A DNA stretch of 64,000 nucleotides from Chloroflexus aggregans DSM 9485 (GTDB taxonomy: Bacteria > Chloroflexota > Chloroflexia > Chloroflexales > Chloroflexaceae): NCBI RefSeq assembly GCF_000021945.1, contig NC_011831.1, forward strand, positions 2,245,353 through 2,309,352, written 5' to 3'. Each line of letters opens with the position of its first letter. Positions within the stretch are counted from its first letter, which is position 1. The notes beneath the pieces are model-generated. The model did no database searches, was not told the origin of the DNA, and saw nothing but the letters and a program-made list of their open reading frames with translations. Positions 1 to 10,411 of the stretch are shown here, one piece after another. A program made the position numbers and the translations under genes.

Positions 1-1432
1 CCATCGCTGCGCTCGCAGCGCGCGTGTCGGGCATGACAACCAAAAACTCTTCACCGCCGTAGCGCCCAATCACGTCGGTTGTCCGTAAACGTTGACGGAG
101 AAGACGGGCCAGACTTTTCAGGACGCGGTCACCCATTTGGTGGCCATGGCGATCGTTCACTTGTTTAAAATGGTCAATATCGATTAACACGACCGATAAC
201 GGTTGCCCATTCCGCCGTGCGCGCGCTACTTCTCGCGTCAAGAGATCCTGCGACACGCTGTGGTTAAACAAGCCGGTCAAGCCGTCACGTACCATCAGGC
301 TCCGAATGGCGCGGGCGCGCTGAATGCGAGAACTCACTGCGGCTACCAGGTGTTCGAGATTAATCGGTTTGGTGAGGAAGTCATCGCCGCCACGCGCCAA
401 CGCGGCCAACTGCGCCGAACGGTCGGTTTCACCCGACAAGAACACGATCGGGATACTGTGGTATTCCGGTTGTTGACGAATCACAGCGGCTAACTCTTGC
501 CCACTACAGCCCGGCATGTAGACATCGAGTAAGATCAGATCAGGTTGCTGCTCGGCCAGCAACGTCGGCGCTTCCAGTGGGTCGGTCGTTGCGATCACTT
601 GCATACCGGCAGCCCGTAACGCCAGTGCGTATACTTCAGCCATCAGCGGCGAGTCATCGACGATCAGCACCGTGTACGGTTCGCTAATCGTGCGTTGAGT
701 CATCTGATCGATCTGGTCGATCAATACCCCAAGATCAATAGGGCGCGTAAAATATCCGCGCCCTCCGGCACGCACGGCGGCCAGCCGTAGGGTAAAATCG
801 GCACTGCTTGCGGTAAAGATGATCGGTATGCGATCCCCATACCGATCATGCACGACGGCGGCTGCGGCAATCCCGCTCTGCGGTCCCTCGGCTAGATGCA
901 GATCGATAATTACTAATTGTGGCGCCTCACGCGCGATTGCTGCTAATAATGCAGCACTGCTGGTAAAGTATTCAGTCTTATAGCCGAAATAGGTGATCTG
1001 ACGGGCAAGTTCGGTCGTCTCTTCGAGGTTATGACCGGCGAGATAGATTAACGTTGTGGTCGTGACCGGCTGCTCTTGAATTACCGTGGTCAGTACCGAC
1101 GGCGGGTTGCGGAGTGTCTCTAGCAATTGAGCAACGAGACCGGCGATCGATGAGAAGTCAGCAGGCAATTCATCAGTACTGATCAAGGGTTGCAAGGCAA
1201 TATCGAGGGCGCGGGCTGTTTCACTAACCGCCGTCAACCCAAATGTGGCACCGGAACCGGCAAGATTATGCGCTAACCGTTGCAACTCACGCAGATCGTC
1301 CCGGTCATACGTACCGGATTGCAACCGTGTCCAGATGGTCGTGATGCGGTTAGTCTTCTCTTCCAGTTGAGCAAGATATTGCTGCTGAAGTTCGGTAAAT
1401 AAGATGTGTGCCGCGCTGGTATGTGTGTTCAT
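1..1432 (-). CDS. HPt-REC-REC-GGDEF signalling protein (3' end outside window)
   Basis: Partial gene; the first 477 residues are visible, starting with ATG at 1432, and the frame stays open to base 1. An HPt-like helical domain comes first, with the phosphoacceptor candidate His55 in RLAHNLAGSG. It is followed by a receiver-like domain in which the acidic pocket is lost (AGHN where DD is expected, FTRP where the conserved Lys sits), so it is probably a pseudo-receiver. A normal receiver follows (LIVDDSP, LLDVYMPG, FLTKP). Last is a GGDEF domain with an intact active site, RYGGEEF, and an RTTD inhibitory-site motif five residues before it. The expected activity is synthesis of cyclic di-GMP in the cytoplasm under phosphorelay control. 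No kinase is adjacent. The order HPt-REC-REC-GGDEF is seen directly; the signalling route is inference. Confidence 0.88.
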   Translation of the reverse strand, partial: MNTHTSAAHILFTELQQQYLAQLEEKTNRITTIWTRLQSGTYDRDDLRELQRLAHNLAGSGATFGLTAVSETARALDIALQPLISTDELPADFSSIAGLVAQLLETLRNPPSVLTTVIQEQPVTTTTLIYLAGHNLEETTELARQITYFGYKTEYFTSSAALLAAIAREAPQLVIIDLHLAEGPQSGIAAAAVVHDRYGDRIPIIFTASSADFTLRLAAVRAGGRGYFTRPIDLGVLIDQIDQMTQRTISEPYTVLIVDDSPLMAEVYALALRAAGMQVIATTDPLEAPTLLAEQQPDLILLDVYMPGCSGQELAAVIRQQPEYHSIPIVFLSGETDRSAQLAALARGGDDFLTKPINLEHLVAAVSSRIQRARAIRSLMVRDGLTGLFNHSVSQDLLTREVARARRNGQPLSVVLIDIDHFKQVNDRHGHQMGDRVLKSLARLLRQRLRTTDVIGRYGGEEFLVVMPDTRAASAAM

Positions 1433-1761
1433 AGTGATCTCACGCTCTTGCCCCCACACCGGTTTATGTGTGTCTGCGGTATTTACCTTTATCATATCTG
1501 ATCAAACGATACGTTTATTACTCTTTTCGAGGCTTTTTTTCTGCTTCTATGACAGAATGATAACAACTACGTGATTATCGGCTTTGTGTTGTTGGGGAAG
1601 TGGTCACCACCAGCGCTACTCCGATCGACGCAATAATCAACCCGCTGAGCGCCCATAGTCCCAACCGTTCACCGAATAATATCCAGGCTTCAAGCGCAGT
1701 CGCCGGTGGTACTAAGTAACTCACCTTACGCAGCCAGTTGAGCGGGCTTGAGTTCTTGCAA

Positions 1762-2875
1762 CTAGGCATAAGCAGCATAAATGGCATCCAGATAGAGTTT
1801 GGTTTTGAGTGCAACGTGATGGAGTTTGGTATTGCTTTTGAGTCGTTCGAGTTTGATGTACCCGCACAAAGTCGCAAAGCAATGATTTGTGTGGTCACAC
1901 AGAAAGGAGACAACAATGATCGTGCGGAACAACATTAGTTTCGCACAAAGCCGCAAAGCAATGATTTGTGTGGTCACCGTTTGGGTAGGTGAAGTTTCCA
2001 AGGAGGCATGCTGTGTGAGCGACGTGTGATAGGGTTCCACGTTCCATCGTTTTTGATAGATTGCGGCAATCCCGTTCCCATCCAAGGTGGTATCGCCGGT
2101 CACTAGATAGTGGATGCTGATCGAACCGTCTTCGGTTGTGAAGCCGTGTGTGATGAGCAGGAGTGGAAAGGCCACACCTTCCACCTACCCTGTGACAGGT
2201 TGCATCGGTTCCAGTTCCAGTGTTCCACTCGCTGATACCGTCCCTGCTGCCTGGTTTCCACACGCAAGGCCACGTTGCAATTGCCGTTGAGTGGCATAAC
2301 GAACTCCTGTTTGAGGGTGTGTTTGCCACAACATTTATGGGTTCAGCAGAAGCAACCCAGATGTCATTAAGCACATATCTGAACGGAATCTGGTTTTTCA
2401 CGGCTTGTGCCAGTACATCGCGGTCTATGTCGTTGTTGGTTTTGTCCGAGCGACGCTTTTCTTTCCCATCCTTTGGGTCACTGGAGCGCTGCATCTGCCG
2501 CACCAGTTCGAACCCAACGGGCAACGATACACCCTGGCGGTGATAGAACCAAGTGACAACATTGATGCCCGTGCTGGAGCGGTGTTGCGCGTGATCGGCA
2601 TGCCAGCAGTTCATCGCATTCTCATCCGTGGACGGCTTCTCGGCAATGCTGTCGTCCACCATCATAACACCGTCTGCGGATTGCATCTGACGCGCATGTG
2701 GCTTGACCATCCGCCACACGTCGGCGGATGGTTGTTCTTCCTGCGCCAGGAAGCGTTGGACGTGATCATGACCGACTGCTCCGTTCAACAGCGCAGTCAA
2801 GCCAGTCGCCGTAGGTTGCCCGAAGGCGCCGATCAAATCATCACTGTACCGATCAAGGAGGTGGCGGTTTTTCAT
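1762..2875 (-). pseudogene. DDE transposase (IS4/IS701-like), frameshifted
   Basis: The intact N-terminal part runs from ATG 2875 (MKNRHLLDRYSDDLIG) and includes the first catalytic Asp region, MMVDDSIAEKP, followed by HADHAQHRSSTGINVVTWFYHRQG, a pattern typical of this transposase group. After WVASAE (about 2350) the reading frame is lost. Conserved pieces continue in other frames (KQEFVMPL near 2300, VEGVAFPLLLITHG from 2184), implying at least three frameshifts. The C-terminal signature reads YQKRWNVEPYHTSLTQ, matching the Y-2-R-3-E-6-K motif with the final Lys replaced by Thr. An internal 79-bp duplication further disrupts the end. The family name is by motif recognition only. Confidence 0.8.
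1863..1977. repeat. 36-bp direct repeat (79-bp duplication) inside the IS
   Basis: Bases 1863-1898 recur at 1942-1977 with one mismatch, a displacement of 79 bp. Read on the minus strand both copies encode VTTQIIALRLC, so the transposase C-terminus was duplicated out of frame. This probably arose by slippage or unequal exchange after insertion. Confidence 0.85.
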
Positions 2876-3733
2876 ACCCTAAGTGTACTCCAAACTGCGT
2901 AAGGTAAGTAAGTAAAATAGGCTGGAGACACGCGCCGCCGAACGTGCTCTGATCAGGAACATCAGGAGCAAGATTGCCCCAATCGATAACACAAGGGTGA
3001 GCCACAGCAAGGCTCCAATGAGTTCTGCCCGCCACTCAATGGTACGAGTCTCGATCAGCAACGCTAGTGGCCCGGTTACTGCCAACGCTCCCACATACTG
3101 TGCCCATGTTCCACTCAGCAACGGTAAACCCGTGCCAAATCGTTTTTGATACAGCGTGCCAATCGTAGTCGCCAATAAGGCGATGATGGCTGAGCCAAGC
3201 GTTACCGATGTAATCATCGGTGGCCCGGCAACCATAAGTTTATCACCGATCACGGCCGCTATACCAACCAAACCTAACCCCAACTCTAACCATTGCCGCC
3301 AAGAGATATGCTCACCGAGTGTCCACTGGCTAATCAGCACCGTGAGGATTGGCTACAAACTCACGATCAGCGCCGTTAAACCGGCCGGCATCCCGCTATC
3401 GATGGCAAAAAAGACTCTTTCGAGGTAGCCACTGTGCAGGAGGATACCGACTACCGCACTGTGTCCGTAAGCGCTTGGTTGGCTCAGCCACGGCTGACGG
3501 GGGACGATGGTTAACATCCCTAGGAGGAGTAGGACTAACCCAAAGCGGATGCTCAGAAACGTGAACGGCTCAATATACGGTAGCCCGAACCGTGCGCCGA
3601 TAAAGCCAGTACTCCACAACATGACAAACAGCAGCGGAGCGATCGTGGTGAGATGGACAGTAGGCGTCGTTTGATTTTTCATGCAACCTTCTTATCTAAA
3701 ATTACAAAACCCTTACATATCAAGTTCTCATTT

Positions 3734-3781
3734 TATGCTAAACTAGAGGATGTGCTTAATCTCACGACTTGAAACAGGAGG
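3734..3781 (+). promoter_or_regulatory. Probable -10 and strong ribosome binding site of auracyanin gene
   Basis: TATGCT at 3734-3739 is a plausible -10 box. The upstream TTACAT (3713-3718) lies only 15 bp away, so the -35 is weak. AGGAGG at 3776-3781 sits six bases before ATG 3788 and is one of the best Shine-Dalgarno sites in the window, in line with an abundant electron carrier. Confidence 0.5.
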
Positions 3782-3787
3782 TTCCCG

Positions 3788-4513
3788 ATGAGCTGGCGAG
3801 GTTCTGGTAGCAGTTTTCGCCCGCGAAGTAGTGGTGGCAGCCGCAGCAGTGGTAACGGCGGTTCGACCTTTTCCGGCGGTAGCGCCGGTGGGCCGCCCCT
3901 GATTGTGATGATGGGCTTAGCGTTTGGGGTCGGTTTCATCATGCTGCTCGTCATGATCGTATCCAACGTGGGTCAAGGTGGTGCAATTGCTTCGGCGCCA
4001 CGGCCAACGGCGACCCCACGGCCAACGGCGACCCCTCGTCCCACCAGTGCCCCGGCTGCGACTCAACCAACGACGGCTCCGGCTGCTCAGGCGACAAATG
4101 CGCCCGGAGGTACAAATGTGGTGAATGAGACACCGGCCCAAACGGTTGAGCTACGACCTGCCCCAGATGCACTTGCGTTCGCTCAGACATCACTATCGCT
4201 CCCGGCGAATACGGTTGTAAAGCTTGACTTTATCAACCAAAACAACCTTGGTGTCCAACACAACTGGGTGCTGGTCAATGGTGGCGATGATGTGGCCGCG
4301 GCCGTTAACAACGCGGCGCAAAATAACGCTGATGCGCTGTTCGTCCCGCCCCCTGATACGCCTAACGCTCTGGCGTGGACGGCAATGCTCAACGCCGGTC
4401 AGACCGGTAGCGTTACCTTCCGTACACCACCACCCGGTACGTATCTCTACATCTGCACCTTCCCCGGTCACTATCTTGCCGGGATGAAGGGTACCTTGAC
4501 GGTGACGCAGTAG
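3788..4513 (+). CDS. Auracyanin, membrane-anchored blue copper protein
   Basis: Type I copper protein of 241 residues that carries electrons at the outer face of the membrane in Chloroflexus photosynthesis or respiration, probably to or from alternative complex III and the reaction centre cytochrome. Residues 1-36 are Ser/Gly-rich, 37-59 form a single membrane helix, and 70-110 are a Pro/Thr/Ala linker with repeated PRPTAT. From about 110 a cupredoxin domain follows. The copper ligands are visible: His158 (VQHNW), Cys223, His228 and Met233 in CTFPGHYLAGM. The mature domain closely resembles C. aurantiacus auracyanin B as I know it, with several substitutions. It stands alone, between a dead transporter gene and a convergent methyltransferase gene. 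Family and ligands are certain; A versus B assignment and exact partners are inferred. Confidence 0.95.
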   Translation: MSWRGSGSSFRPRSSGGSRSSGNGGSTFSGGSAGGPPLIVMMGLAFGVGFIMLLVMIVSNVGQGGAIASAPRPTATPRPTATPRPTSAPAATQPTTAPAAQATNAPGGTNVVNETPAQTVELRPAPDALAFAQTSLSLPANTVVKLDFINQNNLGVQHNWVLVNGGDDVAAAVNNAAQNNADALFVPPPDTPNALAWTAMLNAGQTGSVTFRTPPPGTYLYICTFPGHYLAGMKGTLTVTQ

Positions 4514-4547
4514 CGTGCGTCGGGTAAAGGTAGGTAATGATAGGGAT

Positions 4548-4568
4548 GGGCAGCCATAATGGCTGCCC
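4548..4568. terminator. Hairpin between convergent genes
   Basis: GGGCAGCC-ATAAT-GGCTGCCC forms a perfect 8-bp stem with a 5-nt loop between the stops of the auracyanin and methyltransferase genes. No clear T-run follows on either side, so it may act in both directions weakly or only protect 3' ends. Confidence 0.5.
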
Positions 4569-4608
4569 GTACCGTTAAGGATACGCCGCTCACACAGCCA
4601 TCGGCTTG

Positions 4609-5811
4609 TTACCCGCTTCGTTCCAAGACAGCAATCGTTTCAACGTGCGGTGTGTGTGGAAACATATCGTAACCACGTAAATCGGTAACCCGGTATGCCG
4701 CTTGCAAAAGGCGAAGATCGCTGACCTGGGTTAATGGATTACACGAGACATAAACGATCCGCTGTGCTCCAATCCTGAGCAGTTCTTTGCACACCTGCGG
4801 CCCTAATCCGGTCCGTGGTGGATCGGCTACGATCAACGGTAAGCTGCCACTCGGTTGTGCTTGTAAGTAGGCAAGGGTGTCAGCGCAGATCGGGTTGAAG
4901 TTGGTGATTCCATTGACCACCGCATTGTGCTGAGCTAAGGTTGCACTCTCCGCTACCGCCTCCACACAATCAACGACGGCTGCCCGTCGGGCCAAATGCA
5001 GCCCAATGGCACCGACCCCACCGTAAAGGTCGGCGACGCGCATTGTCGGGTTAGGGTTAGCCGCAGCTACGGCATCACCGATCAGCCGGTCGGCTAAATA
5101 GACGTTGTTCTGAAAGAATGTATTGGGACCGATAAAACACGTCATTTCCCCGATCCGCATCGCCAACGTTGCAGCACCCCAATGCCGTCGCGGCTCACCG
5201 AATGACACGTCGGTGAGCGTATCATTGATAAGCCAGTGAAAGCCAACCACACCCGCTTGAGCTAATGCTGTCGTTGCTAATTCGGTCATTGTCTCTTCAT
5301 CGCCACCGGCTGCGGTAACCGCCGCCAACAGGAGTTCATCCATTGCGTTGCGCCGAACGACGATGTAGCGTAGAAAACCGGTATGCGTGCGAATGTCATA
5401 ATCGGCTATCCCTAGCTCGCCGGCCCGTTGCCAAACAGCTCGCGCTGCCGCGAAAGCCGTTGGTGGGATCAGGTGACACGTGGTTAGCTCGATAATATAG
5501 TTAAACTTACCCCGCGCACGTAGCCCAAAGCGGCCCTTCGTAGCGACGTAATCCATCCGCGTGCGGTAGGCAAACGGATTTGGTGATGGTATCACGATAA
5601 ACTCGTCAACTGCAATCCCCCCGGTTGCGTACAGTTCACGTAACACGTCTGTCTTGGCAGTTACCTGATCGGTATACGACCGGTCTTGAAATGCGCAACC
5701 CCCACACTCCCGAGCATGCGGACAGCGCGGCACAACCATCTGACCGGTGAGCGTGCGTGCCATCACCGCTTTGCGCAGAGTTTTGGCCGTAAATGTCGTC
5801 ACCAAAGCCAC
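4609..5811 (-). CDS. RNA 5-methyluridine methyltransferase, RlmD/TrmA family
   Basis: SAM-dependent methyltransferase of 400 residues that should methylate C5 of a uridine in rRNA or tRNA. The N-terminus carries the iron-sulfur cysteines CPHARECGGC and a later Cys in TTCHLI, as in RlmD-type enzymes. The C-terminal half has the Rossmann SAM motif DLYGGVGAIGLHLA, the motif IV region VADPPRTG, the catalytic Cys in VYVSCNP and the general-base Glu in HVETIAVLE. A TRAM domain, common at the N-terminus of this family, is missing, giving a compact form. The start lies 4 bp after the stop of the STAS gene upstream, so the two are probably co-transcribed. Target base cannot be assigned from sequence alone. 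Confidence 0.9.
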   Translation of the reverse strand: MALVTTFTAKTLRKAVMARTLTGQMVVPRCPHARECGGCAFQDRSYTDQVTAKTDVLRELYATGGIAVDEFIVIPSPNPFAYRTRMDYVATKGRFGLRARGKFNYIIELTTCHLIPPTAFAAARAVWQRAGELGIADYDIRTHTGFLRYIVVRRNAMDELLLAAVTAAGGDEETMTELATTALAQAGVVGFHWLINDTLTDVSFGEPRRHWGAATLAMRIGEMTCFIGPNTFFQNNVYLADRLIGDAVAAANPNPTMRVADLYGGVGAIGLHLARRAAVVDCVEAVAESATLAQHNAVVNGITNFNPICADTLAYLQAQPSGSLPLIVADPPRTGLGPQVCKELLRIGAQRIVYVSCNPLTQVSDLRLLQAAYRVTDLRGYDMFPHTPHVETIAVLERSG

Positions 5812-5815
5812 AACC

Positions 5816-6811
5816 TCAGTTTAGATCACTGCGTTGCTTCCGTACAACCTTTACCTGCTCGTCCATCCAACGTTGCAACGCTTCTTGGGGCGATGCCGCT
5901 ACATCGAGTTCACTCAGTTCAATACCAATGTGCGTCAGCGTTAACGCGACCTGTGCCGAAACCCCGGTCAAGATGACCCGACACCCGAGTAGTCGCAATG
6001 CGCGCACGGTTTGGGTCAGCGCATTTGCTACCGCTGTATCGATTACCGGCACGCCGGCGACATCGAGAATAACCAGATTGACGCGCCGCTCATGCACAAG
6101 CTCGAGTAAGCGACCGGTGATCTTACCGGCCCGTCGGCTATCAATTCCACCAACCAATGGTGCAAGCAGCACTCCTTCGGCAATGCGTACCGCCGGTGTC
6201 TCTAATTGACTAACCAGCTCGAGCAGCTCTTGCTGGCGCTGATTCTGCTCGGCCAATTCCTTGCGTTGTTGCTCAATCGCCGCTACCCGCTCGGCAATTT
6301 CGGCACGCGCTGCTTCAGCGCTCGTCGCGTTCTGTTCAGCTTCGATACGGGCTGTATCCATTGCATAGCGGGCTGCAGCGAAGACCACCACCTGCACGAT
6401 GTAACTTGCTGCCACTGCCACATTGGCATAGACGCTATCCAGCGAACCGTTCTCGAACAGATCACGACCAAGCAAACCGATAAGCATCGCGGCGCCAATA
6501 CCGGCGACCCATTGGGTGTTGGTGATGGCAACGGCGAAGGCAATGGGTGTAAACAGCACCAACGTCTCTCGCGTGAGCGGTAAGCTAGAAGCGACCACAA
6601 AAGCAACACCGCCGGTCGCAAAAAACCGGGCACTTTCCCAGCCGCGCCAATACAGCCAGGTTGCCACACCAAAAATCGCCGAGACGAGTAGCGATAGGAT
6701 GATTGTACGTGGCGGGTTATCCACGAGTAAATTCAATAATCCACGGATGAACGTATAGGCGGCCATACCACCCATCAGGGCGAATGCCAACTGTCGCTGA
6801 TCGATTTTCAC
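5816..6811 (-). CDS. Membrane STAS-domain protein (RsbR-like)
   Basis: 331 residues. About 150 N-terminal residues form several hydrophobic helices, then a coiled coil (about 150-210, AEIAERVAAIEQQRKELAEQ), then a C-terminal STAS domain. The STAS part starts with RIAEGVLLAPLVGGIDSRRA and has DVAGVPVIDTAVANAL, where the Thr matches the phosphorylatable residue of RsbR-type stressosome proteins. It probably senses a membrane or redox state and passes it through partner switching, but no kinase or phosphatase partner is encoded nearby. The gene precedes the RNA methyltransferase gene by 4 bp. Architecture is seen; function in stress signalling is inferred. Confidence 0.85.
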   Translation of the reverse strand: MKIDQRQLAFALMGGMAAYTFIRGLLNLLVDNPPRTIILSLLVSAIFGVATWLYWRGWESARFFATGGVAFVVASSLPLTRETLVLFTPIAFAVAITNTQWVAGIGAAMLIGLLGRDLFENGSLDSVYANVAVAASYIVQVVVFAAARYAMDTARIEAEQNATSAEAARAEIAERVAAIEQQRKELAEQNQRQQELLELVSQLETPAVRIAEGVLLAPLVGGIDSRRAGKITGRLLELVHERRVNLVILDVAGVPVIDTAVANALTQTVRALRLLGCRVILTGVSAQVALTLTHIGIELSELDVAASPQEALQRWMDEQVKVVRKQRSDLN

Positions 6812-6841
6812 ATAACCTCCTCATCGGCGATTCCGACATAC

Positions 6842-8311
<1,470 letters not shown>

Positions 8312-8370
8312 TTGAACGCACGGTTCGTACATCCGCAGGATGGCAACCATATCACAATGAAAGCGTCTGT

Positions 8371-8376
8371 TATAAT
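8371..8376 (+). promoter_or_regulatory. -10 box upstream of mltG
   Basis: A consensus TATAAT lies about 120 bp before the mltG start. No good -35 is visible 17 bp upstream. GGGAGG at about 8479-8484 is the ribosome binding site. Confidence 0.4.
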
Positions 8377-8492
8377 ACCTCTGGTACAGAACAACGGTAC
8401 AGTCTGCCCTGATCGGTATCTAACAGCAACATCACCTGGACCTTTGTTGATGAAGGTACGGTGCCGCTCTCAGCACAAGGGAGGTTATCACG

Positions 8493-9575
8493 ATGCGGCA
8501 TGTCCGCGCCCTCTTACTCGGTCTTTCTCTCCTGGCACTGGTAGTCTCGTGTGCGGGTTATGTCTTCTTGAGTGAATTGCGGGCGACACCGGCGACTACC
8601 AACACACCGGTTGAGTTTATCGTCGCCCCCGGTGAAACAACCAACGATATTGCGAATCGGTTGGCCGAAGCCGGTCTGATCCGCCAACCGGCCCTCTTTC
8701 GCGCACTGGTCCGCTGGCGCGGTCTCGATCAGCAGATACAGGCCGGGCGCTATGTACTCAGCCCGACGATGACAATGAGCGAGATTCTGATCGTCTTACA
8801 GAGCGGAAAGGTGGTCAACGATATTCAGATCACGATCCCGGAAGGATTGCGTCTCGAAGAGATCGCTGCGATTATCGCCGCTGCCGGCCTCGTGAGCGAA
8901 AACGATTTTTTGACCGTTGCACGTGACGGCGACCGATTCCGTGCAGATTATTTTCTGCTTAATAGCTTGCCGGAAGGGGCGACACTCGAAGGCTATCTCT
9001 TCCCCGATACCTATCGGTTTGCACCCTCGTCTGATGCCGAAACCATCGTGCGTAAGCTACTCGACCGCTTTGTTGAGCAGTATAGTACGATTGAGCGTTC
9101 GGTCCGGGTACCGGGTGTTACCGTCCATCAGATCGTCACAATGGCGTCGATTGTCCAACGTGAGGCAGCTCTCCTCAGCGAGATGCCACGTATTAGCGCG
9201 GTCTTCTGGAATCGTCTCAAACCGCAATATGCCCCCATCTTCGGCGGGGGGTTGCTCGGCGCCGATGCGACGGTACAGTATGCGATTGGCTATGATCCCG
9301 GTGAAGGTACGTGGTGGAAACGTAATCTGACCGTTGACGATCTGGCGATTCAAAGCCCGTACAATACGCGCATCAATCCCGGTTTGCCACCAGGCCCAAT
9401 TGCTGCTCCCGGCCTTGCTGCGCTCACGGCTGCGGCTCAGCCCGATGAATCGTCGCCCTATCTGTTTTTTGTCGCCAGTTGCGAGTTTGATGGTTCACAT
9501 AAGTTTGCAACGACTATCGAAGAGTTTCGTGTCTATGAAGCGGAGTGGTTGGCGTGCCAGCAGAATCGACCCTAA
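8493..9575 (+). CDS. mltG: Endolytic murein transglycosylase MltG
   Basis: 360-residue YceG/MltG-family enzyme that cuts nascent glycan strands and so sets their length. One N-terminal membrane helix (about 7-27) anchors it, with the catalytic part outside. A LysM-like segment follows (EFIVAPGETTNDIANRL), then the YceG core with EGYLFPDTYRF and the catalytic Glu in TMASIVQREAALL. The C-terminal signature NTRINPGLPPGPIAAPG is diagnostic. Length is normal. It begins a rightward cluster with aroE, the prepilin peptidase gene and a nucleotidyltransferase gene; aroE overlaps its 3' end by 22 bp. Ribosome binding site AGGGAGG precedes ATG 8493. Confidence 0.95.
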   Translation: MRHVRALLLGLSLLALVVSCAGYVFLSELRATPATTNTPVEFIVAPGETTNDIANRLAEAGLIRQPALFRALVRWRGLDQQIQAGRYVLSPTMTMSEILIVLQSGKVVNDIQITIPEGLRLEEIAAIIAAAGLVSENDFLTVARDGDRFRADYFLLNSLPEGATLEGYLFPDTYRFAPSSDAETIVRKLLDRFVEQYSTIERSVRVPGVTVHQIVTMASIVQREAALLSEMPRISAVFWNRLKPQYAPIFGGGLLGADATVQYAIGYDPGEGTWWKRNLTVDDLAIQSPYNTRINPGLPPGPIAAPGLAALTAAAQPDESSPYLFFVASCEFDGSHKFATTIEEFRVYEAEWLACQQNRP

Positions 9576-10411
9576 CGGCGGAAATTATCTTGATCGGTGA
9601 TCCGGTCGCACATTCACGTTCGCCCGCAATGCATAACGCGGCGCTCGCTGCTCTTGGCATTGCTGCACGCTATCGTGCTGTGCAAACCTCGGCTGCCGAG
9701 TTACCACAGCGGATTGCCGACCTACGCCGAGCGGAGTTCCTCGGCGCAAATGTGACGTTGCCCCATAAGCAGGCTGTAATGGCGTTGCTTGATGAGATCG
9801 AACCCATCGCTGCCCGGATCGGCGCAGTCAATACGATTATTCGTCAACCCGACGGTCGCTTGGTGGGTACGAATACCGATGCCCCAGGGTTGCTGGCCGA
9901 TTTAGCTGCTGCGGCATGGTCGCCGGCCGGTCAAGCCGTGGTGATTTTAGGAGCGTCAGGGGCCGCACGGGCTGCTGCGTTTGCGCTGGCCGATGCCGGT
10001 GTCGCTGCACTCACGATTGTCAATCGCCATCTTATGCGCGCGGTTGAGGTAGCTGCGGCTGTGGCGGCTAATCAACCGGCGCTGCACGTGCGTGCATTAG
10101 CCTTGACCGATCCGACCGTGGCCGACGCCGTGGCTGACTGTACGTTATTGATTAACGCTACAGCGCTTGGTTGGCACGATGGCGAAACGCCATTGCCCGA
10201 TCCACCGGTCGGCCCGCATTGTCTGGTCTATGATATGGTCTACCGCGAAACGACCCTTTTGCGGACAGCCGCAATGCGTGGCGCGCACGTGCGTGATGGG
10301 CGGGGCATGTTGGTTGAGCAAGGTGCGCTCGCGTTCGAGCGTTGGACCGGGCATCCGGCACCACGAGACGTGATGTGGCAGGCCGCTTTTGGGGTGGAGC
10401 ACAGACAATGA
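9554..10411 (+). CDS. aroE: Shikimate dehydrogenase
   Basis: NADPH-dependent reduction of 3-dehydroshikimate to shikimate in the aromatic amino-acid pathway. Substrate-binding signature GDPVAHSRSPAMHN is near the N-terminus. The catalytic Lys lies in NVTLPHK, and the NADP fold has ILGASGAARAAAFAL. The gene starts inside mltG, so translation is probably coupled. GTG 9554 is preferred because GGAG lies 8 nt upstream; GTG 9545 in the same frame is the alternative and adds three residues. Its TGA overlaps the ATG of the next gene (ATGA). About 285 residues, standard for the family. Confidence 0.94.
   Translation: MPAESTLTAEIILIGDPVAHSRSPAMHNAALAALGIAARYRAVQTSAAELPQRIADLRRAEFLGANVTLPHKQAVMALLDEIEPIAARIGAVNTIIRQPDGRLVGTNTDAPGLLADLAAAAWSPAGQAVVILGASGAARAAAFALADAGVAALTIVNRHLMRAVEVAAAVAANQPALHVRALALTDPTVADAVADCTLLINATALGWHDGETPLPDPPVGPHCLVYDMVYRETTLLRTAAMRGAHVRDGRGMLVEQGALAFERWTGHPAPRDVMWQAAFGVEHRQ

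Larger units (their letters stand above)
1720..2908 (-). mobile_element. IS4/IS701-like insertion sequence, 1189 bp, decayed
   Basis: The ends are defined by inverted repeats: 1720-1733 and the complement of 2895-2908 read CTyACCTTACGCAG, with one mismatch in 14. They are flanked by a perfect 7-bp direct repeat, TAAGTAA (1713-1719 and 2909-2915), as expected for a target-site duplication. The host gene reads through continuously once the element is removed. The single transposase gene is frameshifted, so the copy cannot move by itself. The intact target duplication argues that it inserted here once and has since degraded in place. Confidence 0.88.
1575..3682 (-). pseudogene. DMT/EamA-family transporter, disrupted by nonsense codon and IS
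   Basis: Remnant of a ten-helix drug/metabolite transporter of the EamA family. It reads from ATG 3682 (MKNQTT) with hydrophobic segments typical of the family. At 3353-3355 an in-frame TAG replaces what is most simply a CAG codon (codon 110), and the frame resumes directly after it. The coding sequence is then cut at SSLFYL by an insertion sequence and resumes on its far side as YLVPPATALEAW to a stop at 1575. Removing the element and one copy of the 7-bp target duplication restores a 912-bp frame, about 303 residues, which is the usual family length. The gene is divergent from the auracyanin gene. Substrate is unknown. The nonsense codon would already truncate the protein without the insertion, so the gene looks dead. 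Confidence 0.85.

Noticed and set aside
1738-2902. Plus-strand frames of 66-165 residues across the IS
   Set aside because: They are antisense readings of the transposase relic.
10342-10407. Longer N-terminus of the prepilin peptidase
   Set aside because: It would lie inside aroE and add a hydrophilic, non-homologous segment; ATG 10408 with the ATGA overlap is a better start.
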